Below are positions 18,218 to 26,508 of a DNA stretch of 64,000 nt, one piece after another; the stretch's first letter is position 1, and each line of letters starts with the position of its first letter. This stretch comes from Croceibacterium_B sp035470785 (GTDB lineage: Bacteria; Pseudomonadota; Alphaproteobacteria; Sphingomonadales; Sphingomonadaceae), in assembly GCA_035470785.1 (NCBI GenBank), contig DATIQN010000016.1:52903-116902 (forward strand), written 5' to 3'. The position numbers were made by a program, and so were the translations under genes. The notes below the pieces were generated by a model. That model searched no databases and was not told the origin of the DNA. It worked only from the letters and a program-made list of their open reading frames with translations.

Positions 18218-18871
18218 ATGCCTGATCTACGTCTGCTTTACGCACCTTTGGCTCTGCTGATTGCATTTTCCGGGCCTTCCTATGGCCAAGCGCAGGAACA
18301 GGATCACGGGACGCAAGCCCCGACCAAACCACATAAGGGCCAGGTCCAGCGACCTCAGGGCCAGGTCCAGCGACCCCAAGGCCAGGTCCCGCGACCTCAA
18401 GGCCAAGTCCAGCGACCTCAGGGCCAAGTCCAGCGACCTCAGGGCCAAGTCCAGCGACCTCAAGGCCAGGTCCAGCGACCTCAGGGCCAGGTCCAGCGAA
18501 GAACTTCGCCCAACATTGAGATCTATCGCGGACCTCAAGATTATCGGTCAGGGTCACGACCGCCATCGAACGTGCTTCGTCACAGGCAGAACCGCGATTT
18601 CCAACGATATCACCACGAATATAGAGCTGAACGGCGATACCACGTTGATCATTACTCGCGACCGCATGGATGGTATCCTTATCAATGGGTATTAGGAGGA
18701 ATACTGCCTCATCTGTTCTGGTCGCAAAATTACTGGATCATTGACTACTGGCTCTACGGCCTTCCCATCCCTCCATACGATTGCGTTTGGGTCCGTTATG
18801 AGAATGATGCATTGCTGATCGACCGCAGATCTGGCGAAGTCATTGAAGTTATCTATGACATATTCTACTGA
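18218..18871 (+). CDS. RcnB-like periplasmic protein with heptapeptide repeats
   Basis: The 217-residue product has a signal peptide (cleaved near SYGQAQ), then seven full GQVQRPQ heptads and a partial eighth (residues 41-94). A C-terminal RcnB-type domain follows: a tryptophan/tyrosine-rich stretch with YWLYGLPIPPYDCVW and ALLIDRRSGEVIEVIY. RcnB in E. coli is periplasmic and influences nickel/cobalt homeostasis; in alphaproteobacteria the family is expanded and mostly uncharacterised. A TAGGAGG site precedes the ATG. The proline/glutamine spacer is unusual in the family. Confidence 0.8.
   Translation: MPDLRLLYAPLALLIAFSGPSYGQAQEQDHGTQAPTKPHKGQVQRPQGQVQRPQGQVPRPQGQVQRPQGQVQRPQGQVQRPQGQVQRPQGQVQRRTSPNIEIYRGPQDYRSGSRPPSNVLRHRQNRDFQRYHHEYRAERRYHVDHYSRPHGWYPYQWVLGGILPHLFWSQNYWIIDYWLYGLPIPPYDCVWVRYENDALLIDRRSGEVIEVIYDIFY
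18338..18499 (+). repeat. 21-bp tandem repeat inside the RcnB-like gene
   Basis: Seven full units and one partial unit of a 21-base repeat encode GQVQRPQ. The units differ mainly by A/G alternation in two positions and one Q-to-P change (GQVPRPQ, third unit). The length is a multiple of three, so copy-number change would preserve the frame. Confidence 0.9.
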
Positions 18872-18955
18872 TTTTAATTGAGTTTGTATTTTATTCGCGC
18901 CTGGAGGTAGGCGCAAAAATACCAGGGCGTAGACGAAGCACGCCAATCGCTTGCT

Positions 18956-19201
18956 TTATGCAGCCCGACGAAATGCAAAGAGAACTCCAAGGAAAAACGC
19001 TACCGCGCCTTCTATTGGTCCGGGAATGGTGATTGAAATCAACTCCAACCGTCAATATGATACCTATAGCCAGTAGCACGCCGCGATGAGGAGGATCACT
19101 CCTAGCCCAATGGTGATTGGCGTTCTCGACTTCTTATCTTCCTTGGCATTTGCTGGACGCGACCGACAGCTAAACGTCCGCTTTCGACCCATTGCGGACA
19201 T
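18956..19201 (-). pseudogene. Decayed small membrane protein frame
   Basis: One minus-strand frame of 82 codons starts inside a dispersed repeat and is broken by two nearby stop codons around 19064 and 19052. It reads as hydrophobic protein on both sides (ITIGLGVILLIAACYWL, then GAVAFFLGVLFAFRRAA). The pattern suggests a two-helix membrane protein that has lost function. It could also be a chance frame. Confidence 0.3.
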
Positions 19202-19203
19202 TC
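19176..19203. repeat. Dispersed repeat, copy 4 (full)
   Basis: Full copy with GTCCGC and GCGGAC arms 12 bases apart, forming a short hairpin. Translation of the minus strand gives NVRNGSKADV, the commonly mis-annotated peptide. Confidence 0.8.
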
Positions 19204-19266
19204 GCTAACCGGCGAAATCGGCGCATCAGTGGTTTAATGGGTTCGCGCCGAGCTGGACGGCCATCC

Positions 19267-19545
19267 TCAGTGTCCGACGAAGTGCAAGAGCACCAATGCA
19301 TCCAAAGGAGCTTCGAAACGTAGGCGCAGCGATGCGCGGGACGCTTCGTCAACCTTGGCGGACCACGGGCCAAGCGCGCCGATCCACAGACTGACGCGCG
19401 AGCCCGGCGCTGGAGCATCGGCGCATTGAGCCGCGATGCAATGCTGCATGCTTAGCCGGGTGAGCACGATCGGGTGAAAAGCGTCGTCCTCAGAAACGTA
19501 CTCGCCGGTGATTTGAACCGGGTATTCATCATTAGACAGTCGCAT
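19267..19545 (-). CDS. Small PilZ-like domain protein
   Basis: The 92-residue protein has a beta-rich pattern (GSRVSLWIGALGPWSAKV, then SLRLRFEAPLD and VLLHF) like the compact PilZ proteins of sphingomonads, which may bind cyclic di-GMP. The canonical RxxxR motif is not evident, so binding is doubtful. A GGAGAGG site lies seven bases before the ATG. It sits among dispersed repeats. Confidence 0.5.
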   Translation of the reverse strand: MRLSNDEYPVQITGEYVSEDDAFHPIVLTRLSMQHCIAAQCADAPAPGSRVSLWIGALGPWSAKVDEASRASLRLRFEAPLDALVLLHFVGH

Positions 19546-19703
19546 GTGCCTCTCCGCGTTTGCTCACCTGTCTGCGAGAAAGATTACGCCGATATTGCGG
19601 GAGGAGTCGGTCCATCCGGCCGCTGCCTCACCTTGGCACATCAGCTTGCAGTCAGGTTACACCAGGTGAGGAGTGGAGGGTTCCGGCTAGGCAAGCACAG
19701 GGG

Positions 19704-19729
19704 ACCGGTTTCGACCCATTGCGGACATT
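19704..19729. repeat. Dispersed repeat, copy 5
   Basis: ACCGGTTTCGACCCATTGCG plus GACATTG. The left arm is altered (CCGGT for CCGCT) while the right half is intact. Confidence 0.7.
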
Positions 19730-19787
19730 GTCAGCGGGCGCCGTATGTGATCTTACACGCGCGGGAGCCGCTCGTTCCAGAAGCATA

Positions 19788-20345
19788 TCAGTGCGCTGTG
19801 GCAGGAGGCCGATCAAGGTGAGGTGAGCTTGCTCGATCTCCCGACGCAAGCCCATCGCTAGAAGACACAACTCGAGTCCAAATGGTCGATTTGCAGATCA
19901 TGCCGCCCAACACGCAGCCGGAAAGCTTCATTCTATTTGGGCCAGCCGGCTCGATGCGTGAAAAGAAGCGGCGGTTCATATCCGGCACGAAAACCTGGCC
20001 TTCCCAAGTGCTGGCGGCATTCTTCCGATAGTCGCTCAGCAACTGCACTCCCAGCAATGGGTCAGTTCCCGCCCCCCTTGCTTTCCGGACGGCCTCGGGC
20101 GATGCCCACACAACAGTTGCGCAGAGGGACGGTCCGCACTCTGTTGTTTCCACGCGCGCGGTCTGCTCAGGGTTCAGCCACGTGCCGATTACCGGGTCGA
20201 CGCGCGTATCCGCGGTACCTGCCGTTGAACAGGCCAGTCCAAGCAGCGTTGCAAAACTAATGATGGCGGTGCGAATGGGCAGGCCTCCCGGTTGCCGTTT
20301 TGCAGGCGGCAGATTGCCCTTAGCTGAAGCGCGTCGCACCCTCAA
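19788..20345 (-). CDS. DUF2147-family exported protein, start unclear
   Basis: The core shows the DUF2147 pattern: GTWLNPEQTARVETTECG near the mature N-terminus, then a D-x-x-G-x-x-LLSDY segment, WEGQVFVPDMN and the terminal TIWTRV. A signal peptide (IRTAIISFATLLGLACSTA) is evident. Yet the codon seven bases after a GGGAGG site is ATT (20276-20274), not ATG; the only other in-frame starts are TTG/GTG far upstream, antisense to a PEP-CTERM remnant. Either ATT is used weakly or the start was mutated. Confidence 0.6.
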   Translation of the reverse strand: MRVRRASAKGNLPPAKRQPGGLPIRTAIISFATLLGLACSTAGTADTRVDPVIGTWLNPEQTARVETTECGPSLCATVVWASPEAVRKARGAGTDPLLGVQLLSDYRKNAASTWEGQVFVPDMNRRFFSRIEPAGPNRMKLSGCVLGGMICKSTIWTRVVSSSDGLASGDRASSPHLDRPPATAH

Positions 20346-20346
20346 C

Positions 20347-20484
20347 GGGACTCCAGACGTTCCAGAGCCCTGGACACGGGCGATTATGCTGCTTGGCTTT
20401 GGCGCTGTCGGCGGCGCGCTGCGCTCGGCTAATCGCAGGAAGAAGCTTACCGTTTCCTACGCTGGACAGCGACCCCAAGCGTAG
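20347..20484 (+). pseudogene. PEP-CTERM tail remnant
   Basis: The plus strand reads VPEPWTRAIMLLGFGAVGG followed by a basic tail ending in SYA, closely resembling the PEP-CTERM tail at 14.8 kb. The key Trp is Arg, and the stop expected after SYA has become Gly, extending the frame by five codons. The rest of the protein is missing. Confidence 0.6.
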
Positions 20485-20538
20485 CAAACAGCGCCGCTGG
20501 TAGAAAGACTGGCGGCGCTTCTTACTGCCCGCTACGAC

Positions 20539-20564
20539 GTCCGCTTTCCACCCATTCGAGACAT
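20539..20564. repeat. Dispersed repeat, copy 6 (degenerate)
   Basis: GTCCGCTTTCCACCCATTCG plus AGACAT keeps the left arm while the right arm is changed. Confidence 0.6.
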
Positions 20565-20664
20565 CCAGCGAGGGTCGCTTACGAGCTAGGCCGGGCCATC
20601 CAAACCAGCTGATCCGTAGTTTGCGTGCGAGGCTCGTGATCTTCTTTCAAACAGGTGGGCAAAC

Positions 20665-21432
20665 TCAGGACGGCGGAAAAAAAGCGGCCATCGATCGCGT
20701 TGCGCCGGGAGTGCCTGCGATGACCTGATGGGTGAAGGCAACGCCCGCATCGCTGTAGGCAATCAGGTCCGCGAGGATTTGCATGCCGACTACCATGCCG
20801 ATGCCCCAGAACCATGCCGGGTGCACGCGGCCGTATCGCCGGTTGTCGGCAACGATGCCAATGATGGCAAAGACGATCGGGGGCAGGCAGGCTTCCACGT
20901 ACCAGGCATAGGGGATCAACAGCGGCGACGGCAGCAGCCGGCCTATGCCGGGCCCGGTAAACACCGCAAACGCACAATACATCAACCGGCGATGCCAACC
21001 GGTGTTGCGGCGGACGGTAACCGCCCACCCCGCCAGGACCACGGCGCCGAACAGCTGCAAAGGGTTGCTGACCAGGAATTGGTTCTGGTCGAAGAACGGT
21101 GGCCCGCCCTTGGTCTGCAGCGACCACCGGGTGATCAACACGCCCATGACCAGTATCAGCGGCAGCCACACGACCGACAGCCAGCCGAGCCGCCGGTGCA
21201 AGGCGATGTTGTCAGCAAAGACGAGTGTGTTCTGCATCAGATAGAGCCCGACCCAGCCCATCATTACCCAGGCATGGAAATGCACCAGCCATGGCAGCGA
21301 AAAGCTGGATCGGCCTATGGCCAGATTGAAGGCAAAGCCGGCGACGATCGCCGCTGCCATCACAAGGGCCATCGTGAAGAAGAACCTTGCTTCGCCGCGA
21401 TCCGTCTCGGTGAAACGGGGAATTGTCGCCAT
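20665..21432 (-). CDS. Multipass membrane protein of unknown function
   Basis: The 255-residue protein has about seven hydrophobic helices with conserved-looking histidines: HFHAW in the second helix region, LHRRLGW and WHRRLM. Paired H-R-R segments recall heme-binding or DUF2306-like membrane proteins, but I cannot assign a family firmly. The ATG at 21432 follows a GGGGGG run and begins a plausible N-terminus; the frame extends to 21519. It is flanked by dispersed repeats. Confidence 0.6.
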   Translation of the reverse strand: MATIPRFTETDRGEARFFFTMALVMAAAIVAGFAFNLAIGRSSFSLPWLVHFHAWVMMGWVGLYLMQNTLVFADNIALHRRLGWLSVVWLPLILVMGVLITRWSLQTKGGPPFFDQNQFLVSNPLQLFGAVVLAGWAVTVRRNTGWHRRLMYCAFAVFTGPGIGRLLPSPLLIPYAWYVEACLPPIVFAIIGIVADNRRYGRVHPAWFWGIGMVVGMQILADLIAYSDAGVAFTHQVIAGTPGATRSMAAFFPPS

Positions 21433-21756
21433 GATCTGCCCCCCAGCAAAACAGGTTAGATAGCTAGGTGACCTATGGCCCTCGGCAAAGTCAAGCGCTG
21501 GGCCCCGAGGCTGCCCCATTCAGGCAGCGACGTTCCGTACAACCGGCCAACTGCGCCGAGGTCAGGGACGACCGCCTGGTTCCATCGGCCTACCGTCACC
21601 TAAGGGTCCGCCAAGCGCCAGGGGAGCCATTCACTTGTTAGCCAGCGAACGCCCGCTTTCGACCCATTGCGGACATTCAAGTGGCGCAACTTTCCCCGGG
21701 GCTTCCTTCTCAAACGGGTTCATTGGGGTGGGCGTAGGAGATGAAGATGTCGGAAA
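21433..21756. other. Gap with repeat and gene remnant
   Basis: No complete gene is visible. The stretch holds a full dispersed repeat (21651-21678) and the truncated TIR gene start at 21710-21760, described separately. Confidence 0.5.
21651..21678. repeat. Dispersed repeat, copy 7 (near full)
   Basis: GCCCGCTTTCGACCCATTGC plus GGACATTC differs from consensus only in the second base. It lies 31 bases from the truncated TIR remnant. Confidence 0.75.
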
Positions 21757-21760
21757 TCAC
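21710..21760 (-). pseudogene. Truncated second TIR-gene start
   Basis: Directly overlapping the stop of the TIR-TPR gene (GTGA), a GTG begins a 16-residue frame reading ISDIFISYAHPNEPV before a stop. This repeats the first residues of the adjacent TIR protein (SDIFISYARPNE). It appears to be the beginning of a tandem paralogue lost downstream. Confidence 0.65.
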
Positions 21761-23535
21761 CCGGCCAACAGCATGCCGCGTGTCTCAACGGGCAACATCT
21801 CGGGGGTCGCGCCGAGCCGCGTCATGGCTTGATGCACCATCGCCAGGAGCCGCGGATCGCTGCGGATCTTGGCAAGATCGGGATCAACCAAGGCATGGGT
21901 AAGCTGGGTCAGGCTTGCCTGTTCGAAATAGGGACCGAGCAACTCCAGCATACCGTCCATATCGTCTAGCTGAGAGAACCCGCATGCCAAGTTGTAGCGC
22001 GTTGAGATGTTCTCCGGATCGACCAGCAGCGCTCGCGCACCCCATTCCTTCGCTCGCGCCGCATCGCCGAGTACCGCGAGCGAAAAGGCGGCGGTGGCGA
22101 GCGCAAAGCCGTTTCCTGGGTCTTGCGCGGCGACCTTTTCGGCGCGTGCTACCGCCAGATTGGCCACGCGGCGGACATTGGTCGAATCGCCCAAAGAAAG
22201 ATAACAAGTGACCAGCATGCTCGGATCGTGAAAATCACTCTCCATCAGCGTCGTAGCCTTCTCGTAGAACGGAACCGCGTCCTCGATTCGCCCTTGGCGG
22301 AACGTGAGGAAAGCCACTTCCTTGTTCACTTCCCAGCTCTCGGGATCGATCTTGACGGCGGCCTCAAGCGCAGCATTCGCTTCCGCAATCTTGCCGTCGG
22401 CCTGGAGATAGCGCGCCTTGACGCAATATGCTTCGGGGATGTTGGGATCGAGCGTCAACGCACGCTCGGCGGCCGGCATGGCATCGTCGTTGAGCCCGTA
22501 CCAGAAGCGCAACTGCGACTGAGCCAGAGCCATTAGGGCCCAGGCCCGCGCATAGTCGGGATCGATCGCGACCGCCTGTTGGCAGATACGGATTACGATC
22601 TGGTCGCGGCGCTTGTCGCCCAGGCTGCCGCTCACCCAGTGCTGACGCGCCATCAGGTACAGGTTGTAGGCATCCGGGTTGTTGGTCCCGCGCGTTTCGA
22701 TCGCCTTCTTCTCCTGCGGCAGAAGCTTGAGCTGCAAGGCAGCGACGATCGCTTTCGAAATCTCGTCCTGGATCGCAAAGATGTCGGTCAGGTCGCGGTC
22801 GTAGCGCTCGGCCCAAACCTGCTCGCCCCTGGCGCACTCAAGCAGCTCCACCGTGATCCGCACGCGGGCTCCTGCCTTGCGGACACTGCCTTCGAGGAAA
22901 TGGGTGGCGCCAAGGTCGCGGGCGAGCGTCTCCAGCTCTACCGGCTTGCCCTTTAGCGCGAACGCGGTTTTGCGAGGGACAACGGTAAGCGCCGAGACCT
23001 TCGACAGGTCGACGATGATGTCCTCGCTAATGCCGTCGGAGAAGTACTCCTGCTCGGCATCGCCGCTCATGTTCTGGAACGGCGGTACGCAGATCAGCAC
23101 CGGGCGCGCGGGCGCTCGCACTTCTTGGTCGGTTTCGGGCTCGGCCGCGCCGATCAGCGAGGCGATGCTGCTCACGACTTTCTGCCATCCCGGCGAGCCG
23201 CCGTCACCGCGCCAGCCCATCAGGTCGGCGCACTGGATCTGGTTGAACGGCATAGGCGGCATCGAGCCGTCGAGGCTGACTTGCACTAGCGTGCCCAGTT
23301 CGCGCGCCGCATCGGCCTCTGCACGGACCCATTGCGAGCGAACCGCGTCGTTCGACCACAGCACCAGTACCGCCCGGGCGGACTTGATCCGCTCTTCGAT
23401 CACGTCGCTGTAGGCGCGGTGCGCCGGCAGCTCATCGTCGCGCCACACGCGGTAGCCGCGCTCGCGCAAGGCCTCTCCCGCCAGACGCGCCTGGGTTTCG
23501 TTGGGGCGAGCATAGGATATGAAGATATCCGACAT
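21757..23535 (-). CDS. TIR domain-TolB-like-TPR protein
   Basis: The N-terminal 130 residues form a TIR domain (SDIFISYARPNE, VWRDDELPA) with the SxxWxxxE motif (W69, E73) that holds the catalytic glutamate in NAD-cleaving bacterial TIR domains. Residues about 155-290 resemble the TolB/FlgO-like domain of adenylate-cyclase-associated proteins (PPFQNMSGDAEQEYFSDGIS). The remainder is TPR repeats. This architecture is frequent in alphaproteobacteria. Signalling or defence roles are possible; no partner defence gene is adjacent. Confidence 0.85.
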   Translation of the reverse strand: MSDIFISYARPNETQARLAGEALRERGYRVWRDDELPAHRAYSDVIEERIKSARAVLVLWSNDAVRSQWVRAEADAARELGTLVQVSLDGSMPPMPFNQIQCADLMGWRGDGGSPGWQKVVSSIASLIGAAEPETDQEVRAPARPVLICVPPFQNMSGDAEQEYFSDGISEDIIVDLSKVSALTVVPRKTAFALKGKPVELETLARDLGATHFLEGSVRKAGARVRITVELLECARGEQVWAERYDRDLTDIFAIQDEISKAIVAALQLKLLPQEKKAIETRGTNNPDAYNLYLMARQHWVSGSLGDKRRDQIVIRICQQAVAIDPDYARAWALMALAQSQLRFWYGLNDDAMPAAERALTLDPNIPEAYCVKARYLQADGKIAEANAALEAAVKIDPESWEVNKEVAFLTFRQGRIEDAVPFYEKATTLMESDFHDPSMLVTCYLSLGDSTNVRRVANLAVARAEKVAAQDPGNGFALATAAFSLAVLGDAARAKEWGARALLVDPENISTRYNLACGFSQLDDMDGMLELLGPYFEQASLTQLTHALVDPDLAKIRSDPRLLAMVHQAMTRLGATPEMLPVETRGMLLAG

Positions 23536-24173
23536 CGGCGAGAGTTACCCCCGGCCGGCGCCGAACTGGAATTTCACGCAGACGCCGGAACGCATCCTTC
23601 TACCTTTGCCAAGACGGCGGGCAAGCGAAACATCGTGTCGCGTTCCAGGTACGGAGGCAGTCACTAGCGCGGCTCAAATGAGCGACGCCAGTGTCCACCT
23701 CACGCTTCGGCCGAGAGAACACGAGAGAACTGTGTGGGCGGGAGCGGTCGTCTACTTCTCTCGAGTGTCGGCTTAAGATAGGCTGTTCCGCTTGCGATAC
23801 CACTCAAGGGCGACGATAGTCTCAAGAGCTTGGCGTTCGAGACTTGGGGCGTGAAGTTCATAGCCGTATGTCACATCCCCGATGGATGGCGCATGAAGGC
23901 CGGAGCAGCTCGTCGCCCGACGGCGACTTCGAGGGCGAGGGTAGCCAAGGCATAACGTGCTATCGCCAGCCCAGCCCGAAAGAGCTTCGGTCACTCGTTC
24001 TGGTCGAGTTATTCGCGCCAGTGCAGCGCTCGGACATCCACCAGGTTGATGGCGTCATTCCAGCAACATTCAGCGGATACGCCACGGTTGAGACGGTCAA
24101 CGGTAACCGCAAATTCGCACTAAACTTCCGCAAGATCCGACTATCGCCTGCTTTGCGTTGCCCAAGCCGTTAG

Positions 24174-24200
24174 CGTCCGCTTACCACCCGTCGCGGTCAC
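24174..24200. repeat. Dispersed repeat, copy 8 (degenerate)
   Basis: CGTCCGCTTACCACCCGTCG plus CGGTCAC retains the left arm and a diverged right arm. It is the most decayed copy. Confidence 0.45.
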
Positions 24201-24411
24201 GGAAACCAACGCGAATCCTTCCCTCAGGCCACGTTTCATCTCGCAATTTTCCGCTTTCCTACAGAGCCGTGGTTGTGCCACGACCTACCTATGTTCTCGC
24301 GCGCGCCCTCCCCAAGCCCTGCAACGATTGCGCGCGAATCCCACGAAAGTGTCCCCCGGTCTTTTCGGATATTATGTATTTTAGTTCAGTGCTTTAGATG
24401 CATCCAAGGCG

Positions 24412-24445
24412 GGTTACAGGGTGTAGCTTGTGTCACCCTGTGGCC
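24412..24445 (+). promoter_or_regulatory. Strong hairpin in the rpsA upstream region
   Basis: GGTTACAGGGTG pairs with CACCCTGTGGCC across a 10-base loop, giving 12 pairs including two G-U. No T-run follows. It lies about 310 bases before rpsA and could be a leader structure or the end of a lost gene. Confidence 0.4.
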
Positions 24446-24757
24446 CGCGTCCGGGGGCGTGAATTTGGACAAGGCCGTTCGGGCATCGCAATTCGGCTTT
24501 CGCTTGCTTTTTCGCCTGCTCTCGCCTACTTGCGCGCCCGTTCGATCGGGCCGCGGCCCGGGTCGAGAGCGCGCTTTTCAAGCACGGCCGGCAGCGACGG
24601 GCGGTTCCTCCGCCCTCCACCGGCGTTTCCCGCTCCCGGTCCGCCGCAGCCTGGATGAACGCCCGCGAAGGCATTCGGCCCCGCGGGCAGCTCGGCCACC
24701 AAGACCGGCGGATTCAACCGCCTGGCCGGAAAAACGTGAATTAGGAACCTGAACTCC

Positions 24758-26482
24758 ATGGCTTCAACCGCCAACCCGACCCGCGCCGATTTCGAGGCGC
24801 TCCTCAACGAACAACTCGGCGGCGCCGGCGAAGATGGCTTCGAAGGCCGCGTCGTCCACGGCACCGTCACCGCGATCGAGAACGGCATGGCGCTGATCGA
24901 CGTCGGCCTGAAGAGCGAGGGCCGCGTGTCCTTGCGTGAATTCGGGCGCGGCGACGGCGACGAGCCCCTGAAGGTCGGCGACGACGTCGAAGTCTTCGTC
25001 GACCGCGTCGAGAACGCCGACGGCGAAGCGATGCTCAGCCGCGACCGCGCCCGCCGCGAAGCCGCGTGGGACAAGCTCGAAAGCGAATTCGGCGAAGGCA
25101 AGCGCGTCGAAGGCCGCATCTTCGGCCGCGTCAAGGGCGGCTTCACGGTCGACCTCGACGGCGCCGTGGCCTTCCTCCCCGGCAGCCAGGTCGACATCCG
25201 CCCGGTGCGCGACGTCGGCCCCCTCATGGACATGCCGCAGCCGTTCCAGATTCTCAAGATGGACCGCCGCCGCGGCAACATCGTCGTGTCGCGCCGCGCC
25301 GTTCTCGAAGAGACCCGCGCCGAGCAGCGCAGCGAGCTGATCGACAAGCTGACCGAAGGCCAGGTGCTCGACGGCGTGGTCAAGAACATCACCGACTACG
25401 GTGCGTTCGTCGACCTCGGCGGGATCGACGGCCTGCTCCACGTCACCGACATGAGCTACAAGCGGGTCAACCACCCGTCCGAGGTGATCAACATCGGCGA
25501 CACCGTGAAGGTGCAGATCATCCGCATCAATCCGGAAACCCAGCGCATCAGCCTCGGCATGAAGCAGCTTGAGAGCGATCCGTGGGGCGATGTCGCGGCC
25601 AAGTATCCGGTCGGCGCCAAGGTCAAGGGCGTGGTCACCAACATCACCGAATACGGTGCGTTCGTCGAGCTCGAAGCCGGCATCGAAGGCCTGGTCCACG
25701 TCTCGGAGATGAGCTGGACCAAGAAGAACGTGCACCCCGGCAAGATCGTTTCGACTTCGCAGGAAGTCGAAGTCATCGTGCTCGAGGTCGACAGCGACAA
25801 GCGGCGCATTTCGCTCGGCCTCAAGCAGGCCCAGCGCAATCCGTGGGAAGAGTTCGCCGAGAAGCACCCGGTCGGCGCCATCGTCGAAGGCGAAGTCAAG
25901 AACGCCACCGAGTTCGGCCTGTTCATCGGCCTGCCCGGCGACGTCGACGGCATGGTCCACATGTCCGACATCGCCTGGGGCATCTCGGGTGAGGACGCGC
26001 TGGCACTTCACCGCAAGGGTGAAGAGGTCAAGGCGGTCGTGCTCGACGTCGACGTCGAGAAGGAGCGCATCAGCCTCGGCATGAAGCAACTCGAAAAGGG
26101 CGCTCCGGCGGCCGGCAGCGCGGGCGCCAGCTCGGGCGGCGGCGCGGGCGGCCTGAAGAAGAACGACGTGGTCACCGTGACCGTGCTCGAAGTTCGCGAT
26201 GGCGGGCTCGAAGTGCAGGCCGGCGACGACGGCGCGACGGGCTTCATCAAGCGCAGCGACCTCGGCCGCGACCGCGACGAGCAACGTCCCGACCGCTTCC
26301 AGGTCGGCCAGAAGCTCGATGCGATGGTCATCGGCTTCGACCGTTCGAAGAAGCCGAACTTCTCGGTCAAGGCGCGCCAGATCTCGGAAGAGAAGCAGGC
26401 CGTCGAGCAGTACGGTTCGTCGGATTCGGGTGCCTCGCTGGGCGACATCCTCGGCGAAGCGCTGAAGCAGAAGAGCGAGTAA
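24758..26482 (+). CDS. rpsA: 30S ribosomal protein S1
   Basis: The 574-residue protein contains consecutive S1 RNA-binding domains, with repeated signatures such as ITDYGAFVDLGGIDGLLHVT and ITEYGAFVELEAGIEGLVHV. It bridges mRNA to the 30S subunit during initiation. Length matches alphaproteobacterial S1. An AGGAA site precedes the ATG. A glycine/serine-rich linker lies near residues 450-465 before the last domain. An intrinsic terminator follows the gene. Confidence 0.97.
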   Translation: MASTANPTRADFEALLNEQLGGAGEDGFEGRVVHGTVTAIENGMALIDVGLKSEGRVSLREFGRGDGDEPLKVGDDVEVFVDRVENADGEAMLSRDRARREAAWDKLESEFGEGKRVEGRIFGRVKGGFTVDLDGAVAFLPGSQVDIRPVRDVGPLMDMPQPFQILKMDRRRGNIVVSRRAVLEETRAEQRSELIDKLTEGQVLDGVVKNITDYGAFVDLGGIDGLLHVTDMSYKRVNHPSEVINIGDTVKVQIIRINPETQRISLGMKQLESDPWGDVAAKYPVGAKVKGVVTNITEYGAFVELEAGIEGLVHVSEMSWTKKNVHPGKIVSTSQEVEVIVLEVDSDKRRISLGLKQAQRNPWEEFAEKHPVGAIVEGEVKNATEFGLFIGLPGDVDGMVHMSDIAWGISGEDALALHRKGEEVKAVVLDVDVEKERISLGMKQLEKGAPAAGSAGASSGGGAGGLKKNDVVTVTVLEVRDGGLEVQAGDDGATGFIKRSDLGRDRDEQRPDRFQVGQKLDAMVIGFDRSKKPNFSVKARQISEEKQAVEQYGSSDSGASLGDILGEALKQKSE

Positions 26483-26508
26483 CCGCTCCTCTCCTTGCTA
26501 ACAAAGTG

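Larger units (their letters stand above)
23536..24757. other. 1.2 kb gap upstream of rpsA, no convincing gene
   Basis: Frames here have poor composition and no ribosome sites. I see a degenerate repeat copy (24174-24200), an AT-richer patch near 24370-24400 and a strong hairpin (24412-24445). The cmk gene that often precedes rpsA in relatives is absent. Confidence 0.5.

Noticed and set aside
18338..18499. CRISPR array
   Set aside because: Units are contiguous 21-base coding repeats without spacers, inside an RcnB-like gene.
19170..19418. ORF ending NVRNGSKADV
   Set aside because: The ending is the translated dispersed repeat, and the rest overlaps the better supported PilZ-like frame.
23773..23994. 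Possible 73-codon gene upstream of rpsA
   Set aside because: No recognisable motif or ribosome site, and arginine-rich composition typical of a chance frame.
24764..26284. Long open frame antisense to rpsA (506 codons)
   Set aside because: It is a GC-bias shadow of the S1 gene: low-complexity Asp/Ala/Val/His composition, no ribosome site, and fully opposite a certain gene.
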